Source: a virus. From it: 64,000 nucleotides of DNA. Every line of letters starts with the position of its first letter. Positions within the stretch are counted from its first letter, which is position 1. The stretch is taken from positions 1 through 64,000 of IMG/VR virus record IMGVR_UViG_3300028569_002417; one strand, given 5' to 3'. The translations under genes and the position numbers were made by a program. Under the pieces are notes generated by a model. The model was given only the letters and a program-made list of their open reading frames with translations. It made no database searches and had not been told where the DNA came from. This document shows positions 39,714 through 47,417 of the stretch, one piece after another.

Positions 39714-40538
39714 TTACATTAAAACAGCATTGCCTTTTATCTTCAAAGTAAATCCATCATTTTCAACAGCAGAAGTGTTGGCGGGGACAACTCTTTTAAC
39801 CCAAACTGGGATTATATCAAGTGATTTCAATTCTTCAATTGCATAGACGCTATCTGAAAATAAAACGCTTGTTGGCGCAATTGTTTCAAAGTCTATAGGA
39901 TCGGCTTCTCTGTTGATAGGACTACCATCAACGCTTTTTATAAAAGAAGCAACAGGTTCTGATCCAGTATAAGTTAAATTATTCGCATTTTCTGATAAGA
40001 TTTCATGATATCGATTTGCTGATCCACCAAGAAAATTAATTTCAAAGACTACAGATCCAAGGCTTAGACTTCCAGAAACAGTAACGTCTTCAAGACCACC
40101 TATTGCGTTTATAGCAGTTTGGAAATTAGAAGAAAATACTGATACATCTGAATCATAAGAAAATGTAAAGTTATGTGTTGATGTATCGGTATAAGTGAGT
40201 GTTAATGTTCCTCCAGTAATACTATCGGAATTACTTATATTGACATATTGTCTGTCATTTTGAGTTAAAAATCCAAGCTGTACATGAACAGTGCCGGGAG
40301 TTTCATATGAAATATAAATTGTTGCATTGTAAAGACTATCTGTTAGATTATCGTTCGTAATATAAATACATCTATAATCAGTCGATCCAGAACTAGACTG
40401 TGCTGCTGTAACATTATCAAATAGCAAATTATTTGTTACTTGATAAATTGATGGCGTTCCTCCCAATGATAAATTTTGATTGGAGTTTGAAGCTCCACCA
40501 GAGTATAAGTATTTTATGTCACTAATGGCGATGGTCAT
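39714..40538 (-). CDS. Putative virion structural protein
   Basis: 274 aa. M-T-I-A-I-S-D-I-K-Y-L-Y-S-G-G-A near the N-terminus, followed by N-N-L-L-F-D-N-V and Y-R-C-I-Y-I-T-N, resembles a widespread beta-rich phage structural family. Thr/Ser/Asn-rich throughout. GAGG precedes the ATG and a late promoter motif lies 37 nt upstream. Heads the channel operon. Confidence 0.6.
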   Translation of the reverse strand: MTIAISDIKYLYSGGASNSNQNLSLGGTPSIYQVTNNLLFDNVTAAQSSSGSTDYRCIYITNDNLTDSLYNATIYISYETPGTVHVQLGFLTQNDRQYVNISNSDSITGGTLTLTYTDTSTHNFTFSYDSDVSVFSSNFQTAINAIGGLEDVTVSGSLSLGSVVFEINFLGGSANRYHEILSENANNLTYTGSEPVASFIKSVDGSPINREADPIDFETIAPTSVLFSDSVYAIEELKSLDIIPVWVKRVVPANTSAVENDGFTLKIKGNAVLM

Positions 40539-40575
40539 TTAGATCCTCATTTTCATGGCAATTATACCAATGCCT

Positions 40576-40587
40576 GAAATTATTTAG
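40576..40587 (-). promoter_or_regulatory. T4-type late promoter motif
   Basis: CTAAATAATTTC on the minus strand, 37 nt upstream of the ATG at 40538 with a GAGG site in the leader. Would drive the six-gene operon to 36935. Confidence 0.5.
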
Positions 40588-40617
40588 GTACAATTGGTTA
40601 TATTTTCAACAGAGTGG

Positions 40618-40646
40618 TTGATTACATCTTCTTGAATACTTAAAAT
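40618..40646 (+). promoter_or_regulatory. Possible sigma70-type promoter
   Basis: TTGATT, 17 nt, TAAAAT, about 50 nt before the ATG at 40697. The 18-bp near-palindrome ATACTTAA-AA-TTAAGTAT overlaps the -10 side. Confidence 0.4.
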
Positions 40647-40664
40647 TAAGTATACTTTTGAAAT

Positions 40665-40681
40665 CCGTCCTCCGTTGACGG
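40665..40681. promoter_or_regulatory. CCGTC-N7-GACGG palindrome
   Basis: CCGTCCTCCGTTGACGG, between the putative promoter and the ATG at 40697. Identical arms and 7-nt centre recur twice at 49369 and 49401. A candidate operator or RNA hairpin. Confidence 0.5.
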
Positions 40682-40696
40682 GCGGAATGGTGATCA

Positions 40697-41524
40697 ATGC
40701 ATCGAAAAGAACGCAATAATCGTCGTTCAGAAGATGTTCTCCCTAAAGGGGCGAATAGAAAGAATATTGTTTGGCCTGATTTTCAAAAAAAGGGCAGATT
40801 CCTTCAGATTTACAACAAAGGTTTAGAGTTTTCCATTCTTTCTGACAAGTACGAACAGTGTCATCCTTTTGTTTGGTGTAAAGATTTTCTTCATGATGTT
40901 GTTCATTCTTCAATTAACAATAAACCTTTTGAAATTTATAGATTTAATTATAATCCAGAAATAAATCCAAGACCTTGTCTTAAGCAGGCAAGAATTTTAA
41001 TTGCTAATTCTCGTGATTCAAAAATTGAAAAAAAGATACCGGCTTGTCTTGATTTTATCAATCAGATTGAAGACAAGCTAAAGATTCCTCGAACCAAGGT
41101 TCGCAAGTGTATAAACCCTACTCCAGAATATGCCAAGAATGGTGTTTATATCTTTCAGGGTCATAAGCGTTGGTTATTTGCCCCTCCAATGCTTTCCCTT
41201 TACACTTTATTGATAAGAGTTGGATTCGCACATTTCAAAGGACAGGAATATGGAACTACAATCAAAGGATTGAAACAAGGTTTAATAAAACCATATCAAA
41301 CGAAAGACTGTCGTTGGATTTTGGAAGTTGAACCTGCTTTACACAAGATTATCAGATTCGGTGACAAAAAAATATTCTACAGGGATATGAAATTAAATTA
41401 TCCTGCCTCGATGGCTACGGACGTGATGCACAGCCGAATGGGAATAGTTGGCTTTGCAACTGACATGATTGCTAAGAATGCTGGTCAATCAACGATCATG
41501 CCTTATTGGCACATCTATAAGTAA
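40697..41524 (+). CDS. Conserved protein next to phage amidoligase
   Basis: 275 aa. GGTGA precedes the ATG. C-terminal region has L-N-Y-P-A-S-M-A-T-D-V-M-H-S-R and an H-x-W-x-F-A-P type strand (K-R-W-L-F-A-P-P-M), a globular enzyme-like protein. It ends 19 nt before the amidoligase gene, so a joint role is likely. Family not recognised. Confidence 0.5.
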   Translation: MHRKERNNRRSEDVLPKGANRKNIVWPDFQKKGRFLQIYNKGLEFSILSDKYEQCHPFVWCKDFLHDVVHSSINNKPFEIYRFNYNPEINPRPCLKQARILIANSRDSKIEKKIPACLDFINQIEDKLKIPRTKVRKCINPTPEYAKNGVYIFQGHKRWLFAPPMLSLYTLLIRVGFAHFKGQEYGTTIKGLKQGLIKPYQTKDCRWILEVEPALHKIIRFGDKKIFYRDMKLNYPASMATDVMHSRMGIVGFATDMIAKNAGQSTIMPYWHIYK

Positions 41525-41543
41525 CCTTTTTTGGAGGCTTGAT

Positions 41544-42461
41544 ATGGAATTTACATTTGGAACCGATCCTGAATTCATGATTTCTCGTTGGGAAGATTTG
41601 CAAAGTTCAATATCATTACTTCCCAAGAAAGAACAAGCATTAGTTCGTAATGGTAGTAGTTTTTACTACGACAATGTGCTTGCTGAAATTGCAGTAAAAC
41701 CCGGAAAGACAAAAGAAGAAGTTTGTAATAATATCAAACAAGCACTTCAAAACCTTGCGAAACTTGTTAAACCATCAAGATTTGTGATTCAGGCTTCAGC
41801 TAAATATCCTGCAAAACAATTAATTGACAAAGATGCAAAGATTGCAGGTTGCAATCCAGAATGGAATGCTTACACACTTCGCTGTGTTCTTCCTCCAGAA
41901 GAGATTATTTCTAAAACACCATTCAGAACAGCAGGTGGTCACATTCATGTTGGTTCTGAAGGTCTTGATGATCCAATTAAGGCTTTTGATGTGATCCGCA
42001 TGATGGATCTATTCATTGGTATTCCTTCTCTTTTCATGGACACTGATCCAACTAGTAAGGAAAGACGCAAGATCTATGGTCACGCTGGTAGCCATCGTGC
42101 TACAGATTATGGATTTGAGTATCGAAGTCTTGGCAATTTCTGGTTTGCCAGTCCTGATCATGTTTCGTTGATTTACGATCTAACCGAATTCGTTCTTCAA
42201 TTTGTTGCAGATGAAAACCATAAAAAGTTTTGGTCTGTTAATGAAAAACTGTTGCAAAGTAGTGATCCTAGTCGTGCTTACACATGTTCAGGATATGATG
42301 TGAAAGCAATATGCAAGGCAATTAACACTTGCGATAAAAAGCAAGCTGAAAAATTCATGCTTTTTATTCACAATTATCTGTCAGATGATCTTGCTAGTAG
42401 GATTGAAAAGCTTTCAAATAAAGATCTTCCAGATCCATATGAGTCTTGGGGCATCGTGTAA
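41544..42461 (+). CDS. Phage COOH-NH2 ligase (amidoligase, type 2)
   Basis: 305 aa from the ATG at 41544 (GGAGG upstream). M-E-F-T-F-G-T-D-P-E-F at the N-terminus, D-N-V-L-A-E-I-A near 50, G-G-H-I-H-V-G near 133 and F-E-Y-R-S-L-G near 192 are the ligand-binding blocks of the glutamine-synthetase-like phage amidoligases. These are proposed to form peptide-like amide bonds, possibly on virion proteins or the cell wall. The TAA shares its A with the esterase start (TAATG). Confidence 0.8.
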   Translation: MEFTFGTDPEFMISRWEDLQSSISLLPKKEQALVRNGSSFYYDNVLAEIAVKPGKTKEEVCNNIKQALQNLAKLVKPSRFVIQASAKYPAKQLIDKDAKIAGCNPEWNAYTLRCVLPPEEIISKTPFRTAGGHIHVGSEGLDDPIKAFDVIRMMDLFIGIPSLFMDTDPTSKERRKIYGHAGSHRATDYGFEYRSLGNFWFASPDHVSLIYDLTEFVLQFVADENHKKFWSVNEKLLQSSDPSRAYTCSGYDVKAICKAINTCDKKQAEKFMLFIHNYLSDDLASRIEKLSNKDLPDPYESWGIV

Positions 42462-43087
42462 TGATTGAAAATTGCATAATTAGCCACTCCCGAAATGGAA
42501 TTGACAAGCCAACACATGCAATTTTTTTATTGCATGGAAGGGGAGGAAGCGCCGAAAATATGCTTGGCGTTTTCAATCCACTTGTCGAATTAAATAAACT
42601 AATTATTTTTTCAATACAAGCTAAAAATGAGTGGTATCCAATTCCAAATGGAGCCAACGATCAAGACGAAGCTGTTTCTGGTCTTTTTGAAAATCTACCG
42701 CAAATTCGTGAATATATTCATAATGCCATAAAAGAAAATAACATACCAGTCCAAAACACTGTACTCATAGGATTTTCAGCAGGAGCAGTGGTTGCCATAG
42801 AACTAGCAATTCATTTTCAAGAATCATATGGATTGGTTGTCGCTCATAGCGGAGCTATACTTTGTCCAGAAAATGTTAAAAAATCGACAATATCAACATC
42901 ATTTATTGTTTTGCATAATCATGATGACGCATGCTTTAGTTGGGGAGAAAGATATATTCCAATGCACAATGCGTTTATTGAAAATGGATATGATGTTATT
43001 TTTGTTGAAAGAAGTTTTGGCAATCACATGATATTCAAAAATGATATTGACTATATCAGTCTGATTGTCTCTCAATATCTTTCCTGA
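42461..43087 (+). CDS. Alpha/beta-hydrolase (phospholipase/carboxylesterase type)
   Basis: 208 aa. A-I-F-L-L-H-G-R-G-G near residue 20-29 (oxyanion loop), G-F-S-A-G-A near 104 (nucleophile elbow with Ser), H-N-H-D-D-A near 155 (Asp) and G-N-H-M near 189 (His). A full triad typical of the YpfH/carboxylesterase branch. Cytoplasmic. Confidence 0.75.
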   Translation: MIENCIISHSRNGIDKPTHAIFLLHGRGGSAENMLGVFNPLVELNKLIIFSIQAKNEWYPIPNGANDQDEAVSGLFENLPQIREYIHNAIKENNIPVQNTVLIGFSAGAVVAIELAIHFQESYGLVVAHSGAILCPENVKKSTISTSFIVLHNHDDACFSWGERYIPMHNAFIENGYDVIFVERSFGNHMIFKNDIDYISLIVSQYLS

Positions 43088-43766
43088 TTTGACGACAGTC
43101 ATTTCTTATGTCTATTTTGCGACAATTCCTGCACATCCAAAGAAGACCATATTGCCTAAAAGCTCTGACCTCAAGTATGAGTCTTGTTTTGTGCATAGGA
43201 TATTTTTTAGAACATGTCTTGCAAATAGTTTTTGTGATTCCTTCACGATCTTTTGGTTTTGGAGGATGTGATTTTTGTTTTTTTGGTCTTAATCTTTTAT
43301 TTTGAAAATAAAACTTTTGAAGTTCTTCTGGCATTGGAGGAACTGGAAAACAGCTTCCTGTCAACCATTGATACTTACTTCCATCTTTATGTGTGCTTGG
43401 AGGAACAACTGATTGATGCAAATTTCCACGAAATTCAATTCCATGAAATACAAATCTAGTTAATTCTGGATCAGGATTTATAAAAAGATTATGTGTTGAT
43501 TTAGAGCTTCTAAAACTTGGTCTTTTGCATCCATCTATCATTCTTTCCAAAAGATCATTTGCTTCTTCAGAATCACCTTCTACATCAATAATTTTTCCAA
43601 GTAAAATACCCATGTTATAATCATTTGTTTGGAAGTATGGCCTCCATTTTTCAACACTCCAATCTTTATTCCAGCCTGCTTTCACAGGACATTTTTCTTT
43701 TTGATAAATTGCTATTGGTTTAAGTCCCAATTCAACATATTTATCGAAAAAATCAATTAAGTTCAT
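43056..43766 (-). CDS. Prim-Pol (bifunctional DNA primase/polymerase)-like protein
   Basis: 236 aa. Y-V-E-L-G-L-K-P-I-A-I near the N-terminus, N-M-G-I-L-L-G-K-I-I-D-V-E-G-D-S near 50-66 (acidic catalytic pair), K-S-T-H-N-L-F near 89 and V-V-P-P-S-T-H near 118 are Prim-Pol motifs. A C-terminal zinc finger (C-K-T-C, C-R-N-C) follows. No helicase is fused. Convergent overlap with the esterase by 32 nt. Confidence 0.65.
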   Translation of the reverse strand: MNLIDFFDKYVELGLKPIAIYQKEKCPVKAGWNKDWSVEKWRPYFQTNDYNMGILLGKIIDVEGDSEEANDLLERMIDGCKRPSFRSSKSTHNLFINPDPELTRFVFHGIEFRGNLHQSVVPPSTHKDGSKYQWLTGSCFPVPPMPEELQKFYFQNKRLRPKKQKSHPPKPKDREGITKTICKTCSKKYPMHKTRLILEVRAFRQYGLLWMCRNCRKIDIRNDCRQIRKDIERQSD

Positions 43767-43857
43767 TTGTATGACTCTTGTAAAGCGACTATTATCTCAC
43801 GATATGTAAGTCGTTCAATGTTTTTGCCGTGTTTTTGAGCCCAAGATATGAGCTTCA
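43765..43857 (-). CDS. Possible small ORF upstream of Prim-Pol
   Basis: About 30 codons ending A-L-Q-E-S-Y-K, with TGA overlapping the Prim-Pol ATG (ATGA). Only TTG codons are available as starts and no clear ribosome-binding site is seen. L-I-S-W-A-Q-K-H-G-K-N-I-E-R-L looks like a helix-turn-helix fragment. Low certainty. Confidence 0.25.
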
Positions 43858-43908
43858 ACAACAAGCTGTTAGACTTCTTTACTCTATTGTTTGAAAGGGG
43901 AAAAGACA

Positions 43909-44814
43909 ATGAAGACTGTAGCATTGGTCACCGGAGCAACAGGTTTTGTTGGATATCACTTATGCAAGTGGCTATACGAAAACGATTACCATGTTATAGC
44001 AAATGGCATCAATGGTGAAAATAAACCTTTATGCCATGATTTACATTTATCACCACTGAATCATTTGCCATTTGACAAGATGCCCAAGATTGATATCTGT
44101 TTCCATCAAGCTGCGAACAACGACACTACTGAAAGCAGCTATGAAAAAATGTATGAAACAAATGTCAGCCATTCATCTACACTATTTCGTAAACTTTTGC
44201 AAGAAAATAATTGTAAGAATTTCGTCTATGCTTCTAGCTGTTCAATCTATGGAGACAGGCCAATTCCTTTCAATGAAATTGAAACTGAGCCGAAGCCATT
44301 AAACCCATATGCAGTTTCAAAGTTGGAGTTTGAAAATTTCGCAAAGGATTTCGCAGCACTAAATGGAGTTAAAACAATTGGACTGCGATATACGAATGTT
44401 TATGGTCCTTTTGAATGTCATAAAGGCAAAAGGGCCAGCATGATAAGTCAGTTATTATCGAAAATTGAACAAGGAGAAAATCCTATTCTTTTCAAGAATG
44501 GCGAACAAATGCGTGATTGGATTTATGTTGCAGATGTAGTAAAAGCAAATGTTCTTGCGAGCAAGGCCAATGCACAAGGCATATACAATGTTGGATACAG
44601 TATACCATATTCATTTAATTCATTGGTCAGAATGATATGTGAAAAGTTAAACAAAAAAGTTGAAATTCAGTATGTTGATTGTCCATTCTTAGACAAATAT
44701 CAGTCTTGCACTTCCGTAGACATATCTAGATCCAGAATAGATTTAGGATTTATGCCTAGATGGTCAATAAGAGAAGTATTGCCAGAAATGATTCAACAAA
44801 AAAACCGCTCCTAG
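43909..44814 (+). CDS. NAD-dependent sugar epimerase/dehydratase
   Basis: 301 aa extended SDR. V-T-G-A-T-G-F-V-G near residue 5-13 (GxxGxxG), Y-A-S-S-C-S-I-Y near 108 and Y-A-V-S-K near 133 (catalytic YxxxK). R-D-W-I-Y-V-A-D-V near 205 is the usual UDP-sugar epimerase segment. Probably supplies sugars for the glycan genes. Confidence 0.85.
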   Translation: MKTVALVTGATGFVGYHLCKWLYENDYHVIANGINGENKPLCHDLHLSPLNHLPFDKMPKIDICFHQAANNDTTESSYEKMYETNVSHSSTLFRKLLQENNCKNFVYASSCSIYGDRPIPFNEIETEPKPLNPYAVSKLEFENFAKDFAALNGVKTIGLRYTNVYGPFECHKGKRASMISQLLSKIEQGENPILFKNGEQMRDWIYVADVVKANVLASKANAQGIYNVGYSIPYSFNSLVRMICEKLNKKVEIQYVDCPFLDKYQSCTSVDISRSRIDLGFMPRWSIREVLPEMIQQKNRS

Positions 44815-44829
44815 AGGAACGGTTTTTTG
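44797..44829 (+). terminator. Terminator overlapping the epimerase stop
   Basis: AAAAACCG-CTCC-TAGA-GGAA-CGGTTTTTT hairpin; the TAG stop codon lies in the loop. Confidence 0.75.
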
Positions 44830-44857
44830 AAAATTATTTTGATCTACGATAGTTAAC

Positions 44858-46105
44858 TTATTCTTTTCTTATTGCCTGATAAAGATTGTCTGTATCAACA
44901 GCTTTGAAGAGTGATTCGCATCCACTGCTAAATTTAGTTGATGGATCTCCTTCTCCAATCATGCCATTAACGCTCTTCCACCAATTTGTTTCTTCCTTGG
45001 TGACTTTTTCATTTTTACTATGATTTTTCTTGCCTGATTTTAAGTTGCGAAGTTTTTCAAAATCATGATGTGTGATCTTGCCATCTGACTTGCCTTTTGG
45101 GCCTGAAACATCCAACTTCTTTTGGCCACCCTTAAGCATTTTCTTCATCTTATTCATTTTGCCAGATCCTTCTTCATCTCCTCCTCCGCAACCCATCTTC
45201 TTTTTGTTATACATCATTTTCTTGCTATACATCATTTTCTTTTTGTTCTTCTTTTTGCCATAATGACGAGATTCTGTTTGCTCTTCGCCTTCATCGTCAT
45301 GGTCAAAACTTCTTTCGCCATCTTCGTCTTCGTCGCCATGGTGCATGTGCATTTTTTTATCTTCGTCTTCATCACCGTATTCGTCTTCGTCTTCATCACC
45401 ATCTTCGTCTTCGTCTTCATCACCATCTTCGTCTTCGTCTTCATCACCATCTTCGTCTTCGTCGCCATGGTGCATGTGCATTTCGCCATCTTCGTCTTCA
45501 TCACCGTATTCATCTTCGTCTTCGTCTTCGTCTTCGTCTTCATCGCCATGGTGAAGGCGCATTTCTCCATCTTCGTCTTCGTCTTCATCTTCATCGCCAT
45601 GGTGAAGGCGCATTTCTCCATCTTCATCGCCATCTTCATCTTCATCGCCACGGTGAAGGCGCATTTCGCCATCTTCGTCTTCGTCTTGATATTCTTGGCG
45701 AGGCATATCTTCATCTTCTTCCATTTCTGAGAAGATTTTTTGACCAGCCTTGATAATCTGTTCATTCTCACACATGCTACATTTTTGTTTGGCCATCTTG
45801 TGCATTATTTGACCACATTTGGAACAAACTGAAAGATCTTTTTTCTTCTTACCTTTTCTGCTCTTATGAGGCTTATGATCTTTTTCTTCAACATCGACAT
45901 CAACATCTGGCTCATCTTTTTTCTCTGCTGGTTCAACGAGATCAGAATCGCCTTTCATCTTCTTTTTCTTCTTTTTCTGCATAGCACCTGATTCGTCAAA
46001 ACCGAACTGTGACTGGATGCCAAGATTAGAATGCCTGCCCAAACCAAGATTGAAGCTTGGAAGAATAGATTCATTCATAATCTTCCAGTTTTTATAAGAT
46101 AGCAT
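44858..46105 (-). CDS. Tagged, extremely acidic repeat protein with zinc ribbon
   Basis: 415 aa. M-L-S-Y-K-N-W-K-I-M-N-E-S resembles the targeting leader, cleavage after M-N-E. Then K-K-K-K-K-M-K, a zinc ribbon (C-S-K-C-G near 93, C-S-M-C-E near 107), and about 150 residues of D-E-D-E-D repeats punctuated by M-R-L-H-H-G. A basic K/M/G-rich region follows. Acidic head-internal proteins or scaffold cores often look like this. The plus-strand frames here (Phe/Val-rich) are shadows. Confidence 0.65.
   Translation of the reverse strand: MLSYKNWKIMNESILPSFNLGLGRHSNLGIQSQFGFDESGAMQKKKKKKMKGDSDLVEPAEKKDEPDVDVDVEEKDHKPHKSRKGKKKKDLSVCSKCGQIMHKMAKQKCSMCENEQIIKAGQKIFSEMEEDEDMPRQEYQDEDEDGEMRLHRGDEDEDGDEDGEMRLHHGDEDEDEDEDGEMRLHHGDEDEDEDEDEDEYGDEDEDGEMHMHHGDEDEDGDEDEDEDGDEDEDEDGDEDEDEYGDEDEDKKMHMHHGDEDEDGERSFDHDDEGEEQTESRHYGKKKNKKKMMYSKKMMYNKKKMGCGGGDEEGSGKMNKMKKMLKGGQKKLDVSGPKGKSDGKITHHDFEKLRNLKSGKKNHSKNEKVTKEETNWWKSVNGMIGEGDPSTKFSSGCESLFKAVDTDNLYQAIRKE
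45316..45700. repeat. Trinucleotide-type Asp/Glu codon repeats
   Basis: Imperfect tandem repeats of TCTTCGTCTTCATCACCA-type units encode the D-E-D-E-D-G blocks. Units vary in number between G-E-M-H/R punctuation, consistent with slippage. Confidence 0.85.
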
Positions 46106-46183
46106 GTTGTTCCTTTTGAAAGATTAAACACAACTGATGAAACTATATATGTGGAACATTTGCTTTTTTAATTAGGATTAATC

Positions 46184-46978
46184 ATGGTAAAATTACTGAA
46201 TTTCACAGTAATTCTATGTGGCTTCCTAATCATTTTTTCATTATATCTGAAAAAAACAAATAAATTCCAAGATATTCCTTTAGAAGAACCAATAATCGAA
46301 CAAGAATATAGAAAAAAACTACCATTAGTCGATAAAATCAATGAAAAGAACAGAAAGATAGATTCGGTTGTTGTTCATTCAATGCCTGTAAAAGTGAAAA
46401 GCAATGGTTTTTCTTTTAGGTTAAGTGGTGATCTGGCTCATAAAAAAGATAAATTCTTCCGTTTTATAGTTACAAGTAAGATAACTGGAAGAGAAATGGA
46501 CCTTGGATCAAACCAAAATATTTTCTGGTTTTGGTCAAAGAGAGTGAATCCTCCTTCACTATATTTTGCTAAACATGAGGATCTTTATAAAACCAACTTA
46601 AAAACACCTCTGAATCCTGCTTGGATGATAGAATCATTGAATGTTGGCGCAATAGATCAAAGTAAAATTTATGCCTCAAAAGAAGACGATGTATACCTTT
46701 ATCTTTACGAGAAAAGAATAACAGCAAGTGGAGAAGATTGTGTTTTTATGACAGTTATCAACAAAAAATCCGAAGAAGTTCAGTCTAGAAAACTTATGGA
46801 TATGAATTCAAATGTTATTGTCAGCACAATATACAAAGATAATATTATTTTCATTGACTGGAAAGATGAAAACGCAAGCATGGAATGGGATGTAAAAGGC
46901 AAACAAATCAATGTTCATCTGCCTGATTCATTATGGAATTTACCAGAATATAAAAACAAAGTTAATATAGGCGAATAG
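46184..46978 (+). CDS. Membrane-anchored protein resembling planctomycete LolA/LolB-type protein
   Basis: 264 aa. One N-terminal TM or signal anchor (residues 5-22). D-L-G-S-N-Q-N-I-F-W-F-W near 106-117, then N-P-P-S-L-Y-F-A and P-A-W-M-I-E-S-L near 150. This combination recalls a family of hypothetical lipoprotein-sorting-like proteins I associate with Planctomycetota. The recollection has not been checked. It would be an acquired host gene. Confidence 0.5.
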   Translation: MVKLLNFTVILCGFLIIFSLYLKKTNKFQDIPLEEPIIEQEYRKKLPLVDKINEKNRKIDSVVVHSMPVKVKSNGFSFRLSGDLAHKKDKFFRFIVTSKITGREMDLGSNQNIFWFWSKRVNPPSLYFAKHEDLYKTNLKTPLNPAWMIESLNVGAIDQSKIYASKEDDVYLYLYEKRITASGEDCVFMTVINKKSEEVQSRKLMDMNSNVIVSTIYKDNIIFIDWKDENASMEWDVKGKQINVHLPDSLWNLPEYKNKVNIGE

Positions 46979-47212
46979 TTACTTTCCCAGTGATTTCTTG
47001 ATCGCATCTCTACGCAAAGCCTGAACTTTTCTTTTTTCGGCGTTAATTCCGCCAGCATTTATGGGAGCCTGAGGAGTAAGAGATTGATTCCTAACCTCAG
47101 TTGGATTTCTGGCTGATGCAATTCCACCAGTCACAGACCTAGCTGATATAACTGGTCTAATAACAGGATTTCTTCCTCTAGAAGTATTGCCTTTGCCGCA
47201 ACCACAAGCCAT
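46979..47212 (-). CDS. Small basic protein with CGCG N-terminus
   Basis: 77 aa. M-A-C-G-C-G-K-G at the N-terminus and a basic, Ser/Arg-rich body. GGAGG 6 nt before the ATG. The next gene upstream begins with a similar C-G-C-G-G. Confidence 0.55.
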   Translation of the reverse strand: MACGCGKGNTSRGRNPVIRPVISARSVTGGIASARNPTEVRNQSLTPQAPINAGGINAEKRKVQALRRDAIKKSLGK

Positions 47213-47230
47213 TTTTCCTCCATTTGTTGC

Positions 47231-47404
47231 TTACTGTTTTTCTTGTAAGCGAACTTTTGATATTTTTGACTTTCTCATATGAACAGCATTAATCAGTGCA
47301 GCCAATTCCGTTTGGCTCTTAGTTAAAGTCTGAGGCGGCTTTACAAGATCACTAGACATGCGATTCCCGCCACAACCGCAACCAGTGTTTTGTTGTGATT
47401 CCAT
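47231..47404 (-). CDS. Small protein with GCGCG motif (missed by length filters)
   Basis: 57 aa. M-E-S-Q-Q-N-T-G-C-G-C-G-G-N-R, then a helical basic C-terminus. Ends 19 nt before the next gene in the same orientation. The shared Cys-Gly motif with the 46979 protein, and C-K-S-G-C-G-N-G in the 57476 protein, suggests a small metal- or disulfide-linked motif used repeatedly. Confidence 0.5.
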   Translation of the reverse strand: MESQQNTGCGCGGNRMSSDLVKPPQTLTKSQTELAALINAVHMRKSKISKVRLQEKQ

Positions 47405-47417
47405 ACTCTATTTATGC

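Noticed and set aside
45072-45771. Plus-strand Phe/Val/Ser-rich and minus-strand Lys/Thr/Met-rich ORFs over the acidic repeats
   Set aside because: Shadow frames generated by the repeated Asp/Glu codons of the 44858 gene; no start signals.
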